From: Siphonodentalium dalli
Taxonomy: Eukaryota; Mollusca; Scaphopoda; Gadilida; Siphonodentaliidae
NCBI GenBank assembly: GCA_032622095.1
Contig: CP136067.1
Location: forward strand, 126,889,030-126,953,029
Reading direction: 5' to 3'
DNA length: 64,000 bases
The notes under the pieces were generated by a model. The model saw only the letters and a program-made list of their open reading frames with translations, did not search any database and was not told the DNA's origin. A program made the translations under genes and the position numbers. Shown piece by piece: positions 21,640-33,306 of the stretch. Positions within the stretch are counted from its first letter, which is position 1. Each line of letters opens with the position of its first letter.

Positions 21640-22865
21640 AATTTCTTAAAAGTAAAAATTATAAATCAATCCATATATAATAGCCCGATAAATCGCAAAA
21701 CAACTTGGCGATAGATCGCAAGTATATTTCTATCCGTTTGCGCTAATGGGCTTGAACCGTATAAACATTACATATCAGACATCTTAAACAGGTATGTGTG
21801 AACCACCAACCGATCTGCAATAGCACGGTCGGTCTAAAATAGACCGATCGGTCTTTCACAACTAGCATTCATGCTGGATAAGTGGAACAAACCTTTCAGA
21901 TAAACCGCAAAACAATTTTGCGATAATCACAAACACATTTGAGATAACTCTCAAACTACTTGGTGATTATACTTTGCTATTTATCGCAAAGATGTTTCAG
22001 ATTTATCGCAAATGTTTGTGATTTATCACATATATATTGTTTTGCGTTGGCACTAATGGCGTTCGTGTTAACATTAAAACTCAGACATCTTACACAGGTC
22101 TGGGTCCGGATTTCCTTAATGTGTGTGTAATTAAAGTAAACAGTATAATTCAGACATCTTAAATAGGTCTGGTTGAACCAACTATCGAGCTATAATAGCA
22201 CGGTCGTTCTAAAAATAGACCGATCGGTCTTTCACAGCCAGTATTAATATGGAATAAGGGGAGCAAATCTTTGCGATAAATCGCAAAGCAACTTTGCGAT
22301 AAATCACAAACACATTTGCGATAACTCGCAAACTTTTGTGATAAATCTAAAACATCTTTACGATAACTCTCAAACTACTTGGTGATATACTTTGCGATTT
22401 ATCTGAAAGATGTTTCAGATTTATCGCAAAGGTTTGTGATTTATCCCAGATATATTGTTGAGCGTTGGCGCTAATAGGCTTCCGTGTAAAGATTATAAAT
22501 CAGGCATATTAAATAGGCCTGGGTCAGGATTTCCCTGTCATGTTTCCTACGCATGGAGTAACATTTGTCTGAATGTCTGAAATAATCGGCCAAATTTCTG
22601 AAGGTGTGTGTAATTAACGTAAACATTATAAATAAAATATCTTAAGCAGGTCTGGGTGAACCAACTATCGATCTATAATAGCCCGTTCGTGCTAAAATAG
22701 ACCGACCGGTCTTTCACAGCCAGCATGCATATGGGATAAGGGGAGCAAACATTTGCGATAAATCGCAAAACAACTTCGCGATAAATCACAAACGTATTTG
22801 CAATAACTCGCAAACCTTTCAGATAAATCTCAAACATCTTTACGAAAAAATCGCAAAGGGGAATA
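21640..22865. repeat. tandem array of ~0.4-kb units rich in gcgataaatcgcaaa
   Basis: Three units are anchored by cagacatcttaaacaggt-like starts (about 21,776, 22,154 and 22,629), an inverted motif (tagaccgatcggtct) and runs of tttgcgataaatcgcaaa. Periods are about 380 and 475 bp. Each unit contains many self-complementary TTTGCGATAAATCGCAAA-like stretches. Confidence 0.75.
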
Positions 22866-22959
22866 TTCAAAATAAACATATACAAATATTTAAACAAACA
22901 GAATGTCAATAGTCAAGAAATCTAGAGTTACCTCTCATACAACAGTGAGAACTGTGCCT

Positions 22960-23080
22960 GGAGGACTGATCGGTCTGTTTTAGCCTGACCAGGTTTCGGC
23001 ACCAGTGTTTGTGGTTGGTCACCTGGACGTTTCGGCACACAATTGTTCGGCACTTCGGATGTTTCGGCACCTGATATTTT
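22960..23080 (-). repeat. gtgccgaaacg minisatellite, minus orientation
   Basis: Several copies of (g)tttcggcac at ~15-30 bp spacing. A similar array in the opposite orientation lies at 24,705-24,835, so the two arrays form an inverted pair 1.6 kb apart. Confidence 0.65.
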
Positions 23081-23700
23081 TCGGACCAACGCATTCTTTA
23101 TTTCAATAAAATGATAACGATGTTGGTGAACATAACTATCACTAATCATACATACAGCGATACGATAAGCGGCGGTCCCGAAGTGCCTATTAAGCGATAT
23201 AGCATTTTACATCTTCACTTTGCGCATGAACAATGAAAAGCGTTCATTGCTCAGTAAATACATCCTGATAATTGATACAATAAAGAGCGTTTGCCTTACT
23301 TTTGTTTGAACTGTTGAAATTACTGATAACGTATTACTTATCTAAGCTCCATCGTGGTATAAACGGTTCGGGTATGTGTACCAATTTTAATAAAACCCAA
23401 TGACGGTGGCTTAATTCCAGAGAGGCGTTCTTCGTTATATTGTTTTTTTTTCACTTTGTTTTTATTGGAATAAACAGACATCAATGAATGAATGTAAATA
23501 CAGACAGGGGTACATGCTATTATAGATAAAGTGACATTCTTCCAATTCGCTCACATCTCCTCGCTCACTTCATTTACAGTCTTTCGTACATCCTATGTAC
23601 TCACAGTGACTTATATTGTTAGTAAAGATAACACTACCTGACTACAAAACGAATTCGACAGTGACTGCTGACATAACAGATAAAGACGTATAGTCATTTA

Positions 23701-23961
23701 TTACACTCCTACGTGCGATTTCCATTGAAAACGCAGTTCCTCTGATGATACTGTTAACTTCATGGGTCGCATTTTACCCTCCATTGTCTTCCCAATAAGA
23801 TAGGAAGACCGGATTTGTTCTGGTTTTCCCTTTGCGGTTTCGATGAAGACTTGGACATCCATCCAGGTGAATACTAGATCGTTCCAGTGTTTGATTTTAT
23901 GACTGAATGGGAGAATCCATTCAGCATAGCATGGGTTAACGTAGCGTATTTCAAGATGCAC
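23701..23961 (-). CDS. unrecognised ORF, possible remnant
   Basis: 86 codons with balanced amino-acid composition (rich in Lys, Glu, Trp and Phe, ending FQWKSHVGV). Its composition is more protein-like than that of neighbouring ORFs. It opens with GTG rather than ATG in this frame, so an intact start is not shown. I recognise no family. It sits between the two inverted gtgccgaaacg arrays and could be the coding relic of the element that carries them. Confidence 0.3.
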   Translation of the reverse strand: MHLEIRYVNPCYAEWILPFSHKIKHWNDLVFTWMDVQVFIETAKGKPEQIRSSYLIGKTMEGKMRPMKLTVSSEELRFQWKSHVGV

Positions 23962-23989
23962 AATGTGTACTCATATATATCGACATGTG

Positions 23990-24480
23990 GCCGTTCTACC
24001 AAGGGCCTGATGCTGCGGCGTCGATGTGAAAATTATGTTGGTCAATTCAAATTATGGTAGCTCTCTGAACAGACAGCATTGTCAGTTCGCGATATATACG
24101 AGGGTCATCGATACTCATATTGCTAAGATACTCACATACTGCATTTGGGGGAGAAGCTTGAAGTTCAGACACTTCTATCAAGAGTCTGGTGGTTCGGTGT
24201 CGATTTGAAAATTTGGTCTGAACAGATAGCCCTGTCGGTTCCCGATATATAAGAGGTCCATCAGTACCTGATATTCTCACATACTGCACCCGAGTGAGGA
24301 GTTTGAAGTCCAGACACTTATATCAAGGGGCTGTTGAACTCGTGTCGATGTGAGGATCAAATGGGTCGATAGCTCCTACGTTATACCATGCTAGCTCACA
24401 CAACAGACCATCCGATCTATTCGCGATATCTAAGAGGGACACCAGTAACGATATTGCTATAAGATTGAACCACATAAATA
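23990..24480. repeat. three imperfect tandem copies of a ~150-180-bp unit
   Basis: Anchors are gtcgatgtgaaaatt (about 24,020), gtcgatttgaaaatt (about 24,199) and gtcgatgtgaggatc (about 24,343). Each is followed by a gttcgcgatatataagaggg-like segment. Confidence 0.65.
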
Positions 24481-24704
24481 GTGCAGCGCCGAGCGCCAAA
24501 AGTGGTTGGGTGCCCTACCCACGGTAGAGCAAGTTGAAACCAATCTATGTACCAGGTTGGGGCATGACGAACAAGTAAAGTTGATTGGCATTTGTTGTCT
24601 TTTGGCCTGTCGGTATTCATATTGGGAAATTCTGCTGATGCAGTTCGATGCTGTCAACATCTAAGACAATGTTATATATGAAAAGAGATAAGAAAAAGAA
24701 ACAA

Positions 24705-24840
24705 GTGCTGAAACGTCTTCGGTGAAGTGCCGAAACGTCCATGCACCTGGGCCGAAACAACCGAGTGCCGAAAACACAGGTGCCGAAACGTCCAAGAAAC
24801 CAGGTGCCGACACGTCTAGGTGCCGAAATGTCCTGCAACC
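24705..24840 (+). repeat. gtgccgaaacg minisatellite, plus orientation
   Basis: Seven or so copies of (g)tgccgaaa(c/t)gtc with variable spacers such as caggtgccgaaacgtcc. It is the inverted counterpart of the array at 22,960-23,080. Confidence 0.7.
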
Positions 24841-25914
24841 CACCATCCCAGCAAATGGTGTATCATAGAAATATAACTTCTTCAGTAAAAATCAAAATTG
24901 ATAATATACCCAACAGTTTACACGTAATTCCACTTAAAATTTAGGCGCCTATATTTCATAAGTCTAATCTCAATGTAATGTTTTATTTCCAGTAACAAAA
25001 CTGGTCATTCCTGTAATGGTTTTCTTCGTAACAGGAGGAGACCGTTACAGGAGATATGTACCGGCTATCAAAAACAAAATATCTCAATTATTTCTCCCTT
25101 CAGCGGGGACTGCCGGGGAGATACTGTGGCAATCAAAATGACTCAGAAACATCTCTTCAAAAATGAATTAGAGATACTGAAGTCCCTGGTTTTATCGATT
25201 AAATTCACGTTACAATTTAGACGTTTTTGAAATATGCGGTTATGGGTGCACATACCTGATACGTATTTTTTTTGTTTGCGACTATTTTTGAAAATATCAA
25301 ATCTGCGCACATTTTTGAACATAACATGTATTCTCACTTTTATAAGGCATGTGAAGTAATTTACTATTGATAGGGAGGGCCTATTATTTTGCTCTTATGC
25401 CACTTCGTCACAGAAGAGACATTGAGTTGAGGGACAAAATCTTGGATATTGATGGCCCACGGTTTATTATCATTATGAGTAATGACCATTTTTCAATTGC
25501 ACATGAAATATTTCATATTTATTTTGAACAATATCTATACACGGATGAGCAAACTCGACATTTTGAAATTGGGACATGAGTTTTAGTGGAAATTCAGCTA
25601 TAAAAGTGACCGGTAGTGAGTGCATACACCGCTACACGACAAGTATACTGTGTATATTTAATAGAACTAATTGCGGGCCATATATAAAATCATAATTTGT
25701 CAGCATATACCTTGCCTGGAAGACACTAGTATCAAAGGACAAGAATGTGGGCCAAAATTTATAATGACTCATATCTTTCTACCTTCCCACCCATCAGTGC
25801 TTATATAGGATCCCACATCGAGCCGTTTAAGATGACAAGTGTTGCCACATAGTTGATAATATAATGTTTCTTTCAATTAGTCGCGAATCTGTTTGTCAGT
25901 AGAATATATCCTGA
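24841..25914. other. intergenic, no gene recognised
   Basis: Only short ORFs are present, for example 25,367-25,579 without recognisable motifs. If the following Thr-rich exon is real, the later part is probably intron. Confidence 0.4.
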
Positions 25915-26764
25915 TCTATTGGTAATTGCTCTGATACGTTAATAACAACAGCAATAACAACTGCAGCACCAGCAACAGCAGCAACAACAACGACAACACC
26001 AGTATCAACAACAGCAGTGACAATGCCATCAGTAGCAACAACACCAACAGCAACAACACCAGCACCAACAACATCACCGGCAGCAACTACAGCAAAAACA
26101 ACAACAACACCATCAGCAACAACAACATCACCAGCAGCAACAACAACAACAGGGGCAACAACACCAGCACAAACACCAACACCGGCAGCAACTACGACAA
26201 CATCAACTACGACGACAACATCAACTACGACGACAACAGCAACAACGACGACAACAGCAACAACGACGACAACATCAACTACGACGACAACAGCAACAAC
26301 GACGACAACATCAACTACGACGACAACAGCAACAACGACGACAACAGCAACAACGACGACAACATCAACTACGACGACGACATCAACAACGACGACAACA
26401 ACAACAACGACGACAACATCAACTACGACGACGACATCAACTACGACGACAACATCAACTACGACGACAACATCAACTACGACGACGACATCAACTATGA
26501 CAACAACATCAACTACGACGACAACATCAACTACGACGACGACATCAACTATGACAACAACATCAACTACGACGACAACATCAACTACGACGACAACATC
26601 AACTACGACGACAACATCAACTACGACGACAACATCAACTACGACGACAACATCAACTACGACGACAACATCAACTACGACGACAACATCAACTACGACG
26701 ACAACATCAACAACGACAACAACATCAACTACGACGACGACAGCGACATTGACGACTAAACCAC
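25915..26764 (+). CDS. threonine-rich mucin-like exon candidate
   Basis: The frame is open from 25,915. It encodes first an Ala/Thr/Pro-rich part, then almost only Thr with regular Ser or Ala interruptions (TTTTTS and TTTTTA periods) to about 26,750. DNA-level repeats are 18-bp units such as tcaactacgacgacaaca. Right after the array (SATLTTKP) a strong donor, CGTAAGT, occurs at 26,765; reading on hits a stop at 26,871. This looks like an exon for an extracellular O-glycosylated stalk, as in mucins. The acceptor is uncertain (tentatively near 25,950). Chance reading of a microsatellite is the alternative, but every third base varies mainly at silent positions. Confidence 0.5.
25940..26755. repeat. 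(acaacg)n-type minisatellite, 18-bp units
   Basis: Dense array of aca/acg/tca/gca triplets arranged in 18-bp units, which become very uniform from about 26,410 to 26,740. Copy number is probably variable between individuals. Confidence 0.9.
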
Positions 26765-26879
26765 GTAAGTTTTATCAATATTCGCAATCGCTGGCAAATT
26801 GTGATAAGCAAATTGCTCCAACTTATAGGCAGAATAAGGTCATTTGGGCTGGAAAATCTCTAAGGTCGTGATTAGCGTC

Positions 26880-28855
26880 AAAATACCACATACCACAATG
26901 AACATTTCGTTTGATATACAATGTCATGTAACCTTACTTCCATCCACTGTGTAGGAACTGTTACATCGGAAGTAGTTCTATCGCCGGTATTGTGATGGTT
27001 CTTGCCTGATTTGTTACGGTTCCTGATTATTGAAAATAATCATTTTTGTGACAAAATCACGCATAATTATAGATATCTTGAATATATTTTACTTTCCTGA
27101 ATGAACAGAGGTTGCAGAAGTGCCGTGTTATCGAAACCTGAACTCTAGACCACAATTAACTGGGTATTAGCTAGTTAACGCGTAAATATCAATATGTTAT
27201 CACTGAAAATCAAGCCACGTGGACCTAATTTCTTTGTTTTTCGTGGCGTATAAAATATGAAACGCATTCTGAAGACAAACATGTTATTCTTCTGTAAATA
27301 GCTGAGAAAGTATCCCGATAGGGGTTGATAACTGGGAGCTGTGGCCTCGTAATCAACACGGGTGCGTGTTACGGTTCTATTTCAAACCAATCACGGTTGT
27401 GACGGTTCTGTACGTGAAATTTATTCGAACGATTTATGCACTTTGGTTCGAAAATCGTCTTGTGTATCTGACATTTTAAACCAGATAATTACTGTAGCTT
27501 ATGTAATTTGCATAATAGAACAGGTATATTAAGAAATATCACAATACATACCTAATACGGGAGAATAGTGACATTAATAGGCAGAAATAATATATTGAAA
27601 GTCCCGATGAGTATAGTATCATAATCATGCCCGCCTATATAAATGGCCAATGGCAATATAAATCTACTCTCATGAGAATATGATATGTTATATTCATTTA
27701 CTTAATCTGGGCATTATTGAAAGATCCAGGTGTGACAATATTTCAATGCCAGCACCATCACATTTCCTCCTCTGAAGTCCGCCTGAGGGACATTTACACA
27801 TGTTTGTCGCCCAGACATGAATATAACTTATGACATCACGTTCAACTGAATCATTGATAGGTTATGACGTGATTGGGGTGGTGGGGGGACTTGGGGAGGG
27901 GGTGCTTAATTGGTGTCTATCCCCAACTTTGGTCAAAATGTTCAACAGTTACAAATGTCTTATCTTACAATAGATTGGTTTGAAATTGAACACCAACAAT
28001 ATGTTGAAATTGTTCTCTTAGTTTGATTTGACAACAATTTAATAGTGGGGAATTTGTCGTTTTTAGACCAACATTTGCATACTTTCCTACACTTTAAACA
28101 TATAATCAACCATATTTGACATATATACAAATGGACACCTCTTCTTTAGTGTTGATCCAAAACTCATGATGGGTAGACAGGAAGTAGGGAGCAGGTGTGA
28201 TCTAGTTTTCTATATCACATTTACCCCACCCCCCCCCCCGAAATTGTCAAGAAACTGGTCAATAGACAAATACTCTCATTCCATTTAATTAATATGCTTT
28301 TTTATTAAATAATGTATGCTCTTTTGCTAAATAAATCATCTCTCTCTCTCCATCTGTTGGGAACATTTCCAATCTTGTGGGGGTGGGGGCGCCAGGTTCG
28401 AAACTTCCAACTCTTGGGAGTCTTGAAGCCAGTCTAGAATATTTTTGCAATTTTCAGGTTCAGATATCCACATTTTCTCACTGGGCCCATGTATCCTGAG
28501 TTTCTCCCCCGGTTTCATGGTGGCAAACAAAAGGCTACTAATCAATTCACTTCAGAATTGCATACAATCTAGAGCTATAATGTGTCATGCAGTTGGGAAA
28601 AACCAAAGCCCAGGCCTTGTGCACGAGTTTGGTCTTTTTCAAGGGGATGATGCGGTTGGAAATTCCAAGGTGGACGCCCCAACATTGGAGAACCTCCAGC
28701 CCACATCCCTGTTCACTTGACACGTTATCAGCGAGGAATAATAATGTGCCTTAGAATAGCCAGGTTCAGATACCCATAACACCGATTTCTAATGATTCAT
28801 TTGTATGAATGTTTAGCTAATAATTCAAACAACCTGTTACTGAATGTTGAATTTA
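26880..28855. other. intergenic or intronic, no gene recognised
   Basis: There is no recognisable gene. A C-run and (CT)n lie at 28,232-28,241 and 28,338-28,352. Overlapping ORFs on both strands at 28,336-28,720 have no recognisable motifs. Confidence 0.4.
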
Positions 28856-28857
28856 AT

Positions 28858-29125
28858 AGCTGAGCATTCCTACAAATGAATCAATAGGATTCAAGTCGCT
28901 GCTCATTACAGCACATTTAGTCCCATCCATATAATAATATTTGTAACTGATTGATTCTTTTCTCTTTTTTGTTATATGTTACTGCTTGTTGAACTTGATA
29001 GATAAAGCATTCCTACACATTAATCAATAGGATTCAAGTCAATTCTCATTACAGCGCATTTAGTAACCAAAAGTTTAACATCCATATAATAATATTTGTA
29101 ACTGTAGGATTCTTTGCTTTTTTAT
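28858..29125. repeat. 143-bp tandem duplication
   Basis: Two imperfect copies of a segment with gcattcctacaaatgaatc, caataggattcaagtc and ccatataataatatttgtaa are offset by 143 bp (28,867 and 29,010). Confidence 0.75.
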
Positions 29126-29379
29126 ATCTTCTATTAAAAAATCAGAGATCCCTAGTCATTCTGAAAAATGATTGAATGAAAGGTTATCATGCTTGTATAT
29201 GCTTTAATAGCTGCATATTCTAGAATTCTAGAATTTAACCTAGATAATCAGCATCCATCAAGCGGATGCCCGACATAAACTTCATAAACTGCGTAATCAG
29301 AACATTGTATGGGTGTCAACGAACTTTTAACGTCTTATTTTTGTTGAGTAAAATAGGTCTACGAAAATAGACAACACTA

Positions 29380-29790
29380 GCATATGTGCCCCCTCTTCGT
29401 CCGGGCTATTTAGGGATTTATTTGTGATCGTCTCCGCCTGGACAAACTATTGTTAGATCGGCCCGGAAACATGCCTATATGAGCGAATATGGTCAAGGTC
29501 AAGGACATGGTCGCTCGTGCAATTGGACCTACCCATATTGTTCCCGGGATCAAAGTAGGCCTACATTATACTAAAGTTGAGTCGGATCGGTCGAGGTCCA
29601 GAAACATGCCTATATGAGCGTATATATGAGCGAGGTCAAGATCAAGGACACGGTCGCAAGTGAAATTGAACCCGCCCATATTGTTCCCCGGATCAAAGTA
29701 GGCCAACACACCAAATTTGAGTAGGATCGGTCGAGCAGTTTTTCGAGTCTATAACACAAATACATACATACAGACAGAAGTTCCAAACTA
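29380..29790 (+). mobile_element. RTE-like LINE 3' end, partly duplicated
   Basis: Carries the phrases gtcaaggacacggtcgc, cccatattgttccc, ggatcaaagtaggcc and gatcggtcgag...ttttcgagtctata, followed by acacaaatacatacatacagacagaagt. The same vocabulary occurs at 59,380-60,700. A ~150-bp part is present twice (29,490-29,600 and 29,620-29,740). No ORF is attached. Confidence 0.55.
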
Positions 29791-30780
29791 TATAATAGAT
29801 AAAATACAAGACAGATAACTCTATATATCCCGTAACGCTCACGCTTTCCGAAGATTACACAGGTGTAAATGTTTTCCATAGGCCTCAGTGCTAACGTTTT
29901 AGCGTATACTATTGGCAATATAAATATTGGGTCCAAAAAAAATTAAAATCTGAAAAATTGACACTTTGGGAAACTTTTTGCACAAAAAATTCAGGTACGA
30001 CAGGCAGGGAATTCGCCTTTAAATCTTGTGTTTTCCTAACTAGTGTCAGAACCGCATAAAAAATACTGTCATATTTTAGACCACAACAAACAATTCAAAC
30101 TTCACTACAGAGGGTTAATTCCTGTGTCAATGGCTATTTTACCAGTGGGAAACCATAGGGAAGGGGTGTGATGATTTTTTTTATGCAAAAAGCACACAAG
30201 GCTATTGACCAATCGGGGCCCAGTGTCTATTTTATTCTCTCCTATATATTCCTCCCGCATCCACTGCTAGAGGTCTCTCCGAACCTTATTTACACCAGTG
30301 TAACCCGAAGTCCAGCGCTATGAAATTTCACTATTGTTAACCGGCTATTGACTCATGGAAATGTTGGGCCTGCAAAACGCGTTATCTTTCAAACTAGCTA
30401 GCCACTTTGTGAATTTTGATAGGCGTAACATAGCTTTATTGGTTAAACATAGAAAGGCAGTGTAATTCATCGAAATTAATGACAAGTGGTGCAAATTTGA
30501 ACTTAATGCATAGTATGTTGTGTTTATCTTTGTATACTTTCACAAAATTGAACCATGTACCATGGTAAATATTAGCCATAGTTTTACCCGTATAGAACGA
30601 TTAAATGGGGAGAGAACCGACGACGAAAGAGTGTGTCGTCTTCAAATAGGAGGAGTACCCCCGTATAAATATCCTATCTGACAGCGACCCAATTATCCTG
30701 CTGGTTTGCCGCAACGCGAGAAATAGATGAAGTATAAAATCACTGCTGTGGTCGCCTCGTGGTCAGCTATTCAATCGCTT
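29791..30780. other. intergenic or intronic, no gene recognised
   Basis: Only short ORFs are seen. Local GC rises toward 30,650-30,870, just ahead of the next ORF. Confidence 0.4.
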
Positions 30781-30784
30781 GCCG

Positions 30785-30870
30785 TGTGAATATAAAACTC
30801 GCGCGCTTTGAATTGCTGCGGACGACAGAAAACGGCCGTTATAATCGCGCGCTCGCGCCCGGTGTGAATC
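30785..30870 (+). promoter_or_regulatory. possible core promoter (TATA-like, GC-rich)
   Basis: gaatataaaactcgcgcgc contains a TATAAA motif at about 30,790, followed by unusually CpG-rich sequence (cggccgttataatcgcgcgctcgcgcccgg). It lies ~100 bp upstream of the open frame at 30,889. Suggestive only. Confidence 0.3.
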
Positions 30871-30888
30871 GACCCTTATACGTCAACA

Positions 30889-31230
30889 TTGATATGGACA
30901 GCAGTAAACGTTGAATTGAGATTAAACAGTCCGCGATACATTAACGGGCGGTGGGTCTTGGAAACTATTAACCGGCTGGTTGGTCCAGGAAATTTCATTG
31001 GTCGAGTAAAACGGCAAGCGAACAAGTTGAATGTTCCACAGAATATGACGACAAATTGGTCATCAAACTGCACAACAGAAATGCAGCGCATCTATTCCAT
31101 CGATATTGCAGAACACGTGCGTGTTCTTAGATGGAGCACCAGCAAACAGACTATAGTATTCCATACGTTAGGCATGTGTTCTTGTCCTGAAGTAGATCGA
31201 TCCAATATAGCTGTGTTAGGACATTATTAA
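30889..31230 (+). CDS. exon-like ORF, weak netrin-module (NTR) resemblance
   Basis: 113 codons with protein-like composition, one N-glycosylation-type NMT and one NCT site, and a C-terminal block GMCSCPEVDRSNIAVLGHY. That block resembles the CxCP...YLxLGH block of netrin C-terminal/TIMP-like NTR modules. A candidate splice acceptor (tggacag, ending about 30,901) would make it an exon; otherwise the frame starts at TTG, with no early ATG. The stop is at 31,228-31,230. It could belong to the same gene as the lectin exons downstream, or be unrelated. The family call is a guess from one motif. Confidence 0.35.
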   Translation: MIWTAVNVELRLNSPRYINGRWVLETINRLVGPGNFIGRVKRQANKLNVPQNMTTNWSSNCTTEMQRIYSIDIAEHVRVLRWSTSKQTIVFHTLGMCSCPEVDRSNIAVLGHY

Positions 31231-32472
31231 GCGAGAATTAGACAACTTAATCATCACCCCGGCATCCGGATATGTCTACGGTGGTGGATATATATAATTA
31301 TATAGCAGTATGTGGGACAGTGAGTGCTCCTCGTTGGTTACCAATTTGTCAGAAGGACACGTGGCAGTGGTGCACGGTCACGTTAATATGTATATCGAGT
31401 ATGTTTCTAGAGGAATCCTATAATGGCACAATGAGATGCCCCTCAACTCAGATCAAGCTGGAAAATCTGTCCCGAATTTCGCCCATGTCGGCCATTGTGG
31501 GGGTTTGAACCAGTGCCTCATCGTACCCGGTCAAATACAACACAGTTAAATATTCTAATACCCTCCCAGAAAATGCAAGATAGCTGTCACGAACATCCCG
31601 CTCTAACGTACATGTATATCAACAATTAGCGCTGAGTTCACAATTCATCTTGATATTTGTGCTTAAAGGTTACCTCAGCGGTCGGGAGACACATACATAA
31701 CTGCGAACTTGAATAGGCCGTTATGATGGCGAAGTTCGTATCGACACAATGGGATAATCCGGTGACTTTTAAGTGAGATAAACCAGCAAAGGAATTGAGT
31801 AATTCTGTAAAATTATGTAATTATGCTCACTCGAACATTATGTGGCCGAGTTCATAAGCTCCTCGTGTTTTATCCGTCACATAAATTATAGATGCATTTA
31901 TAAAGCAACGCGTGATACCTATTAACCAATTTCAAACAAGATAAATTGTGTCGCAAGGTTTATCAGAGTTATAGGACTTTTCAATGACGGCATTTTTTGT
32001 ATTTCTAAATTCGTTTCCATGGTAACATATATTTATCATGGTATTTTTGGAATTTTTATCCAAATTTATTTTAAGTACACGTCCGATACCATCATATTAT
32101 TCATGTAAATTATTACTGTAGCCAATGAGGTATCCAATAAATGTTCCAATTTCAAATTATCGCATTTTTGGCAAAAATAAGTAATTTTCACCCCAAAATG
32201 GCAATAAAAAACCTTATAACCTATATTATGTGTATCCTATTTAATACTGAAATAGTTGGAACATAGTTATAGTGGACAAATCATCAACACATTATCTTAA
32301 TCGTCTGTTCCTGTCCTAGAATGGGATTAAAATAGTTTTTACCATTTCATATGATATATAATTTTTCCGTGTGTAAAAAAAAACCCATAACAAAACAAAT
32401 TCTACCCAAGACCAAGACCGTTCCTATATTAACCATACTCACGTCAGCTAATAATGTTACGTTTCCATACAG
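31231..32472. other. intergenic or intronic
   Basis: A frame at 31,272-31,508 and another overlapping it are open but unrecognised. 31,510-32,470 is AT-rich, probably intron or upstream of the lectin exon. Confidence 0.4.
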
Positions 32473-32667
32473 CTTGCCCGGTGATTGATGGTTACGAGAT
32501 ACGTCAGATGGGTGCACAACAGTATTGTGTCAAACACGATGGCGTGGAGAAGACGTGGGCTGACGCTGTCGCGGATTGCGCCGTCAATGATGCACATCTC
32601 CTTGTTTTGGAAAATCAAGCCATGTTCGATGCCGTGGATGAACTGTTGGCGGAACATGGTAGCGATC
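32473..32667 (+). CDS. C-type lectin domain, exon 1 of 2 visible
   Basis: This exon encodes the first half of a long-form C-type lectin domain. After an acceptor (ttccatacag) come a Cys-Pro, a Tyr-Cys, the helix segment KTWADAVADCAVNDAHLLVL, and ENQAMFDAVDELLAEHGSD. It ends at a strong donor, GTGAGT (32,668), leaving one base of a codon. The second half of the domain is at 35,082 with the complementary phase. No signal peptide is visible nearby, so at least one upstream exon is missing from this list. Secreted or membrane C-type lectins are typical invertebrate recognition proteins. Confidence 0.85.
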
Positions 32668-32804
32668 GTGAGTATATATTGCACGTGGTGATGTTAGACA
32701 AATTGAGGGAATACACCCCTAACATTTGTACGGGGTGTAGTGATTGTAAACCCTAACGCCACATATCAGTTTATTATAGCGTGGTGTTTCGGCATGGACC
32801 TAGT

Positions 32805-32990
32805 GGGACCACAGCTGGGATGGTGGCTTCGTTACGGTGCAATTGTTTCAACTTTCTATTTCTATCCACAAACTCCACCATTTGAAGCAAACAACGTTGG
32901 GCCAAAGCTGGGATGGGGGCTTTGTTACGGTGGAATTGTTCCAACTTTCTAGTTCTATCCACAAACTCCACCAATTGAAGCAAACCAACG
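32805..32990. repeat. 93-bp tandem duplication in the lectin intron
   Basis: Two copies of a unit with agctgggatgg and ctatccacaaactccacca, offset by 93 bp (32,813 and 32,906), with scattered differences. Overlapping ORFs on both strands are by-products. Confidence 0.8.
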
Positions 32991-33306
32991 TCCTTAGTCT
33001 GACTATACGTTCCAAATACAACTGAATATTTATGCACGTCGAAGCTAAATTATATCCATTAGAAGTGGCCTGTACACATACAACGGTACCCGTTCAACTA
33101 ACAGAATAGGTGTTTCTAGTCATGAAAATAAAGCTGATGAGGTATCACCAGTTGAAGCAAGATCAATCAGATAACGTGGTTTATTGGTGGTTTGCCTTCT
33201 TTGGTAAATAGCGACTATGAAATTGAAACGCCACAAGATAAACCAAAACTAAAAACCAAATAATCCGATAATTGTCGTTCATTGAGAGTGCAAGAGCTCT
33301 TGTAAA

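Noticed and set aside
32740-33037. Overlapping ORFs on both strands in the lectin intron
   Set aside because: They arise from a 93-bp tandem duplication and lack a continuing domain.
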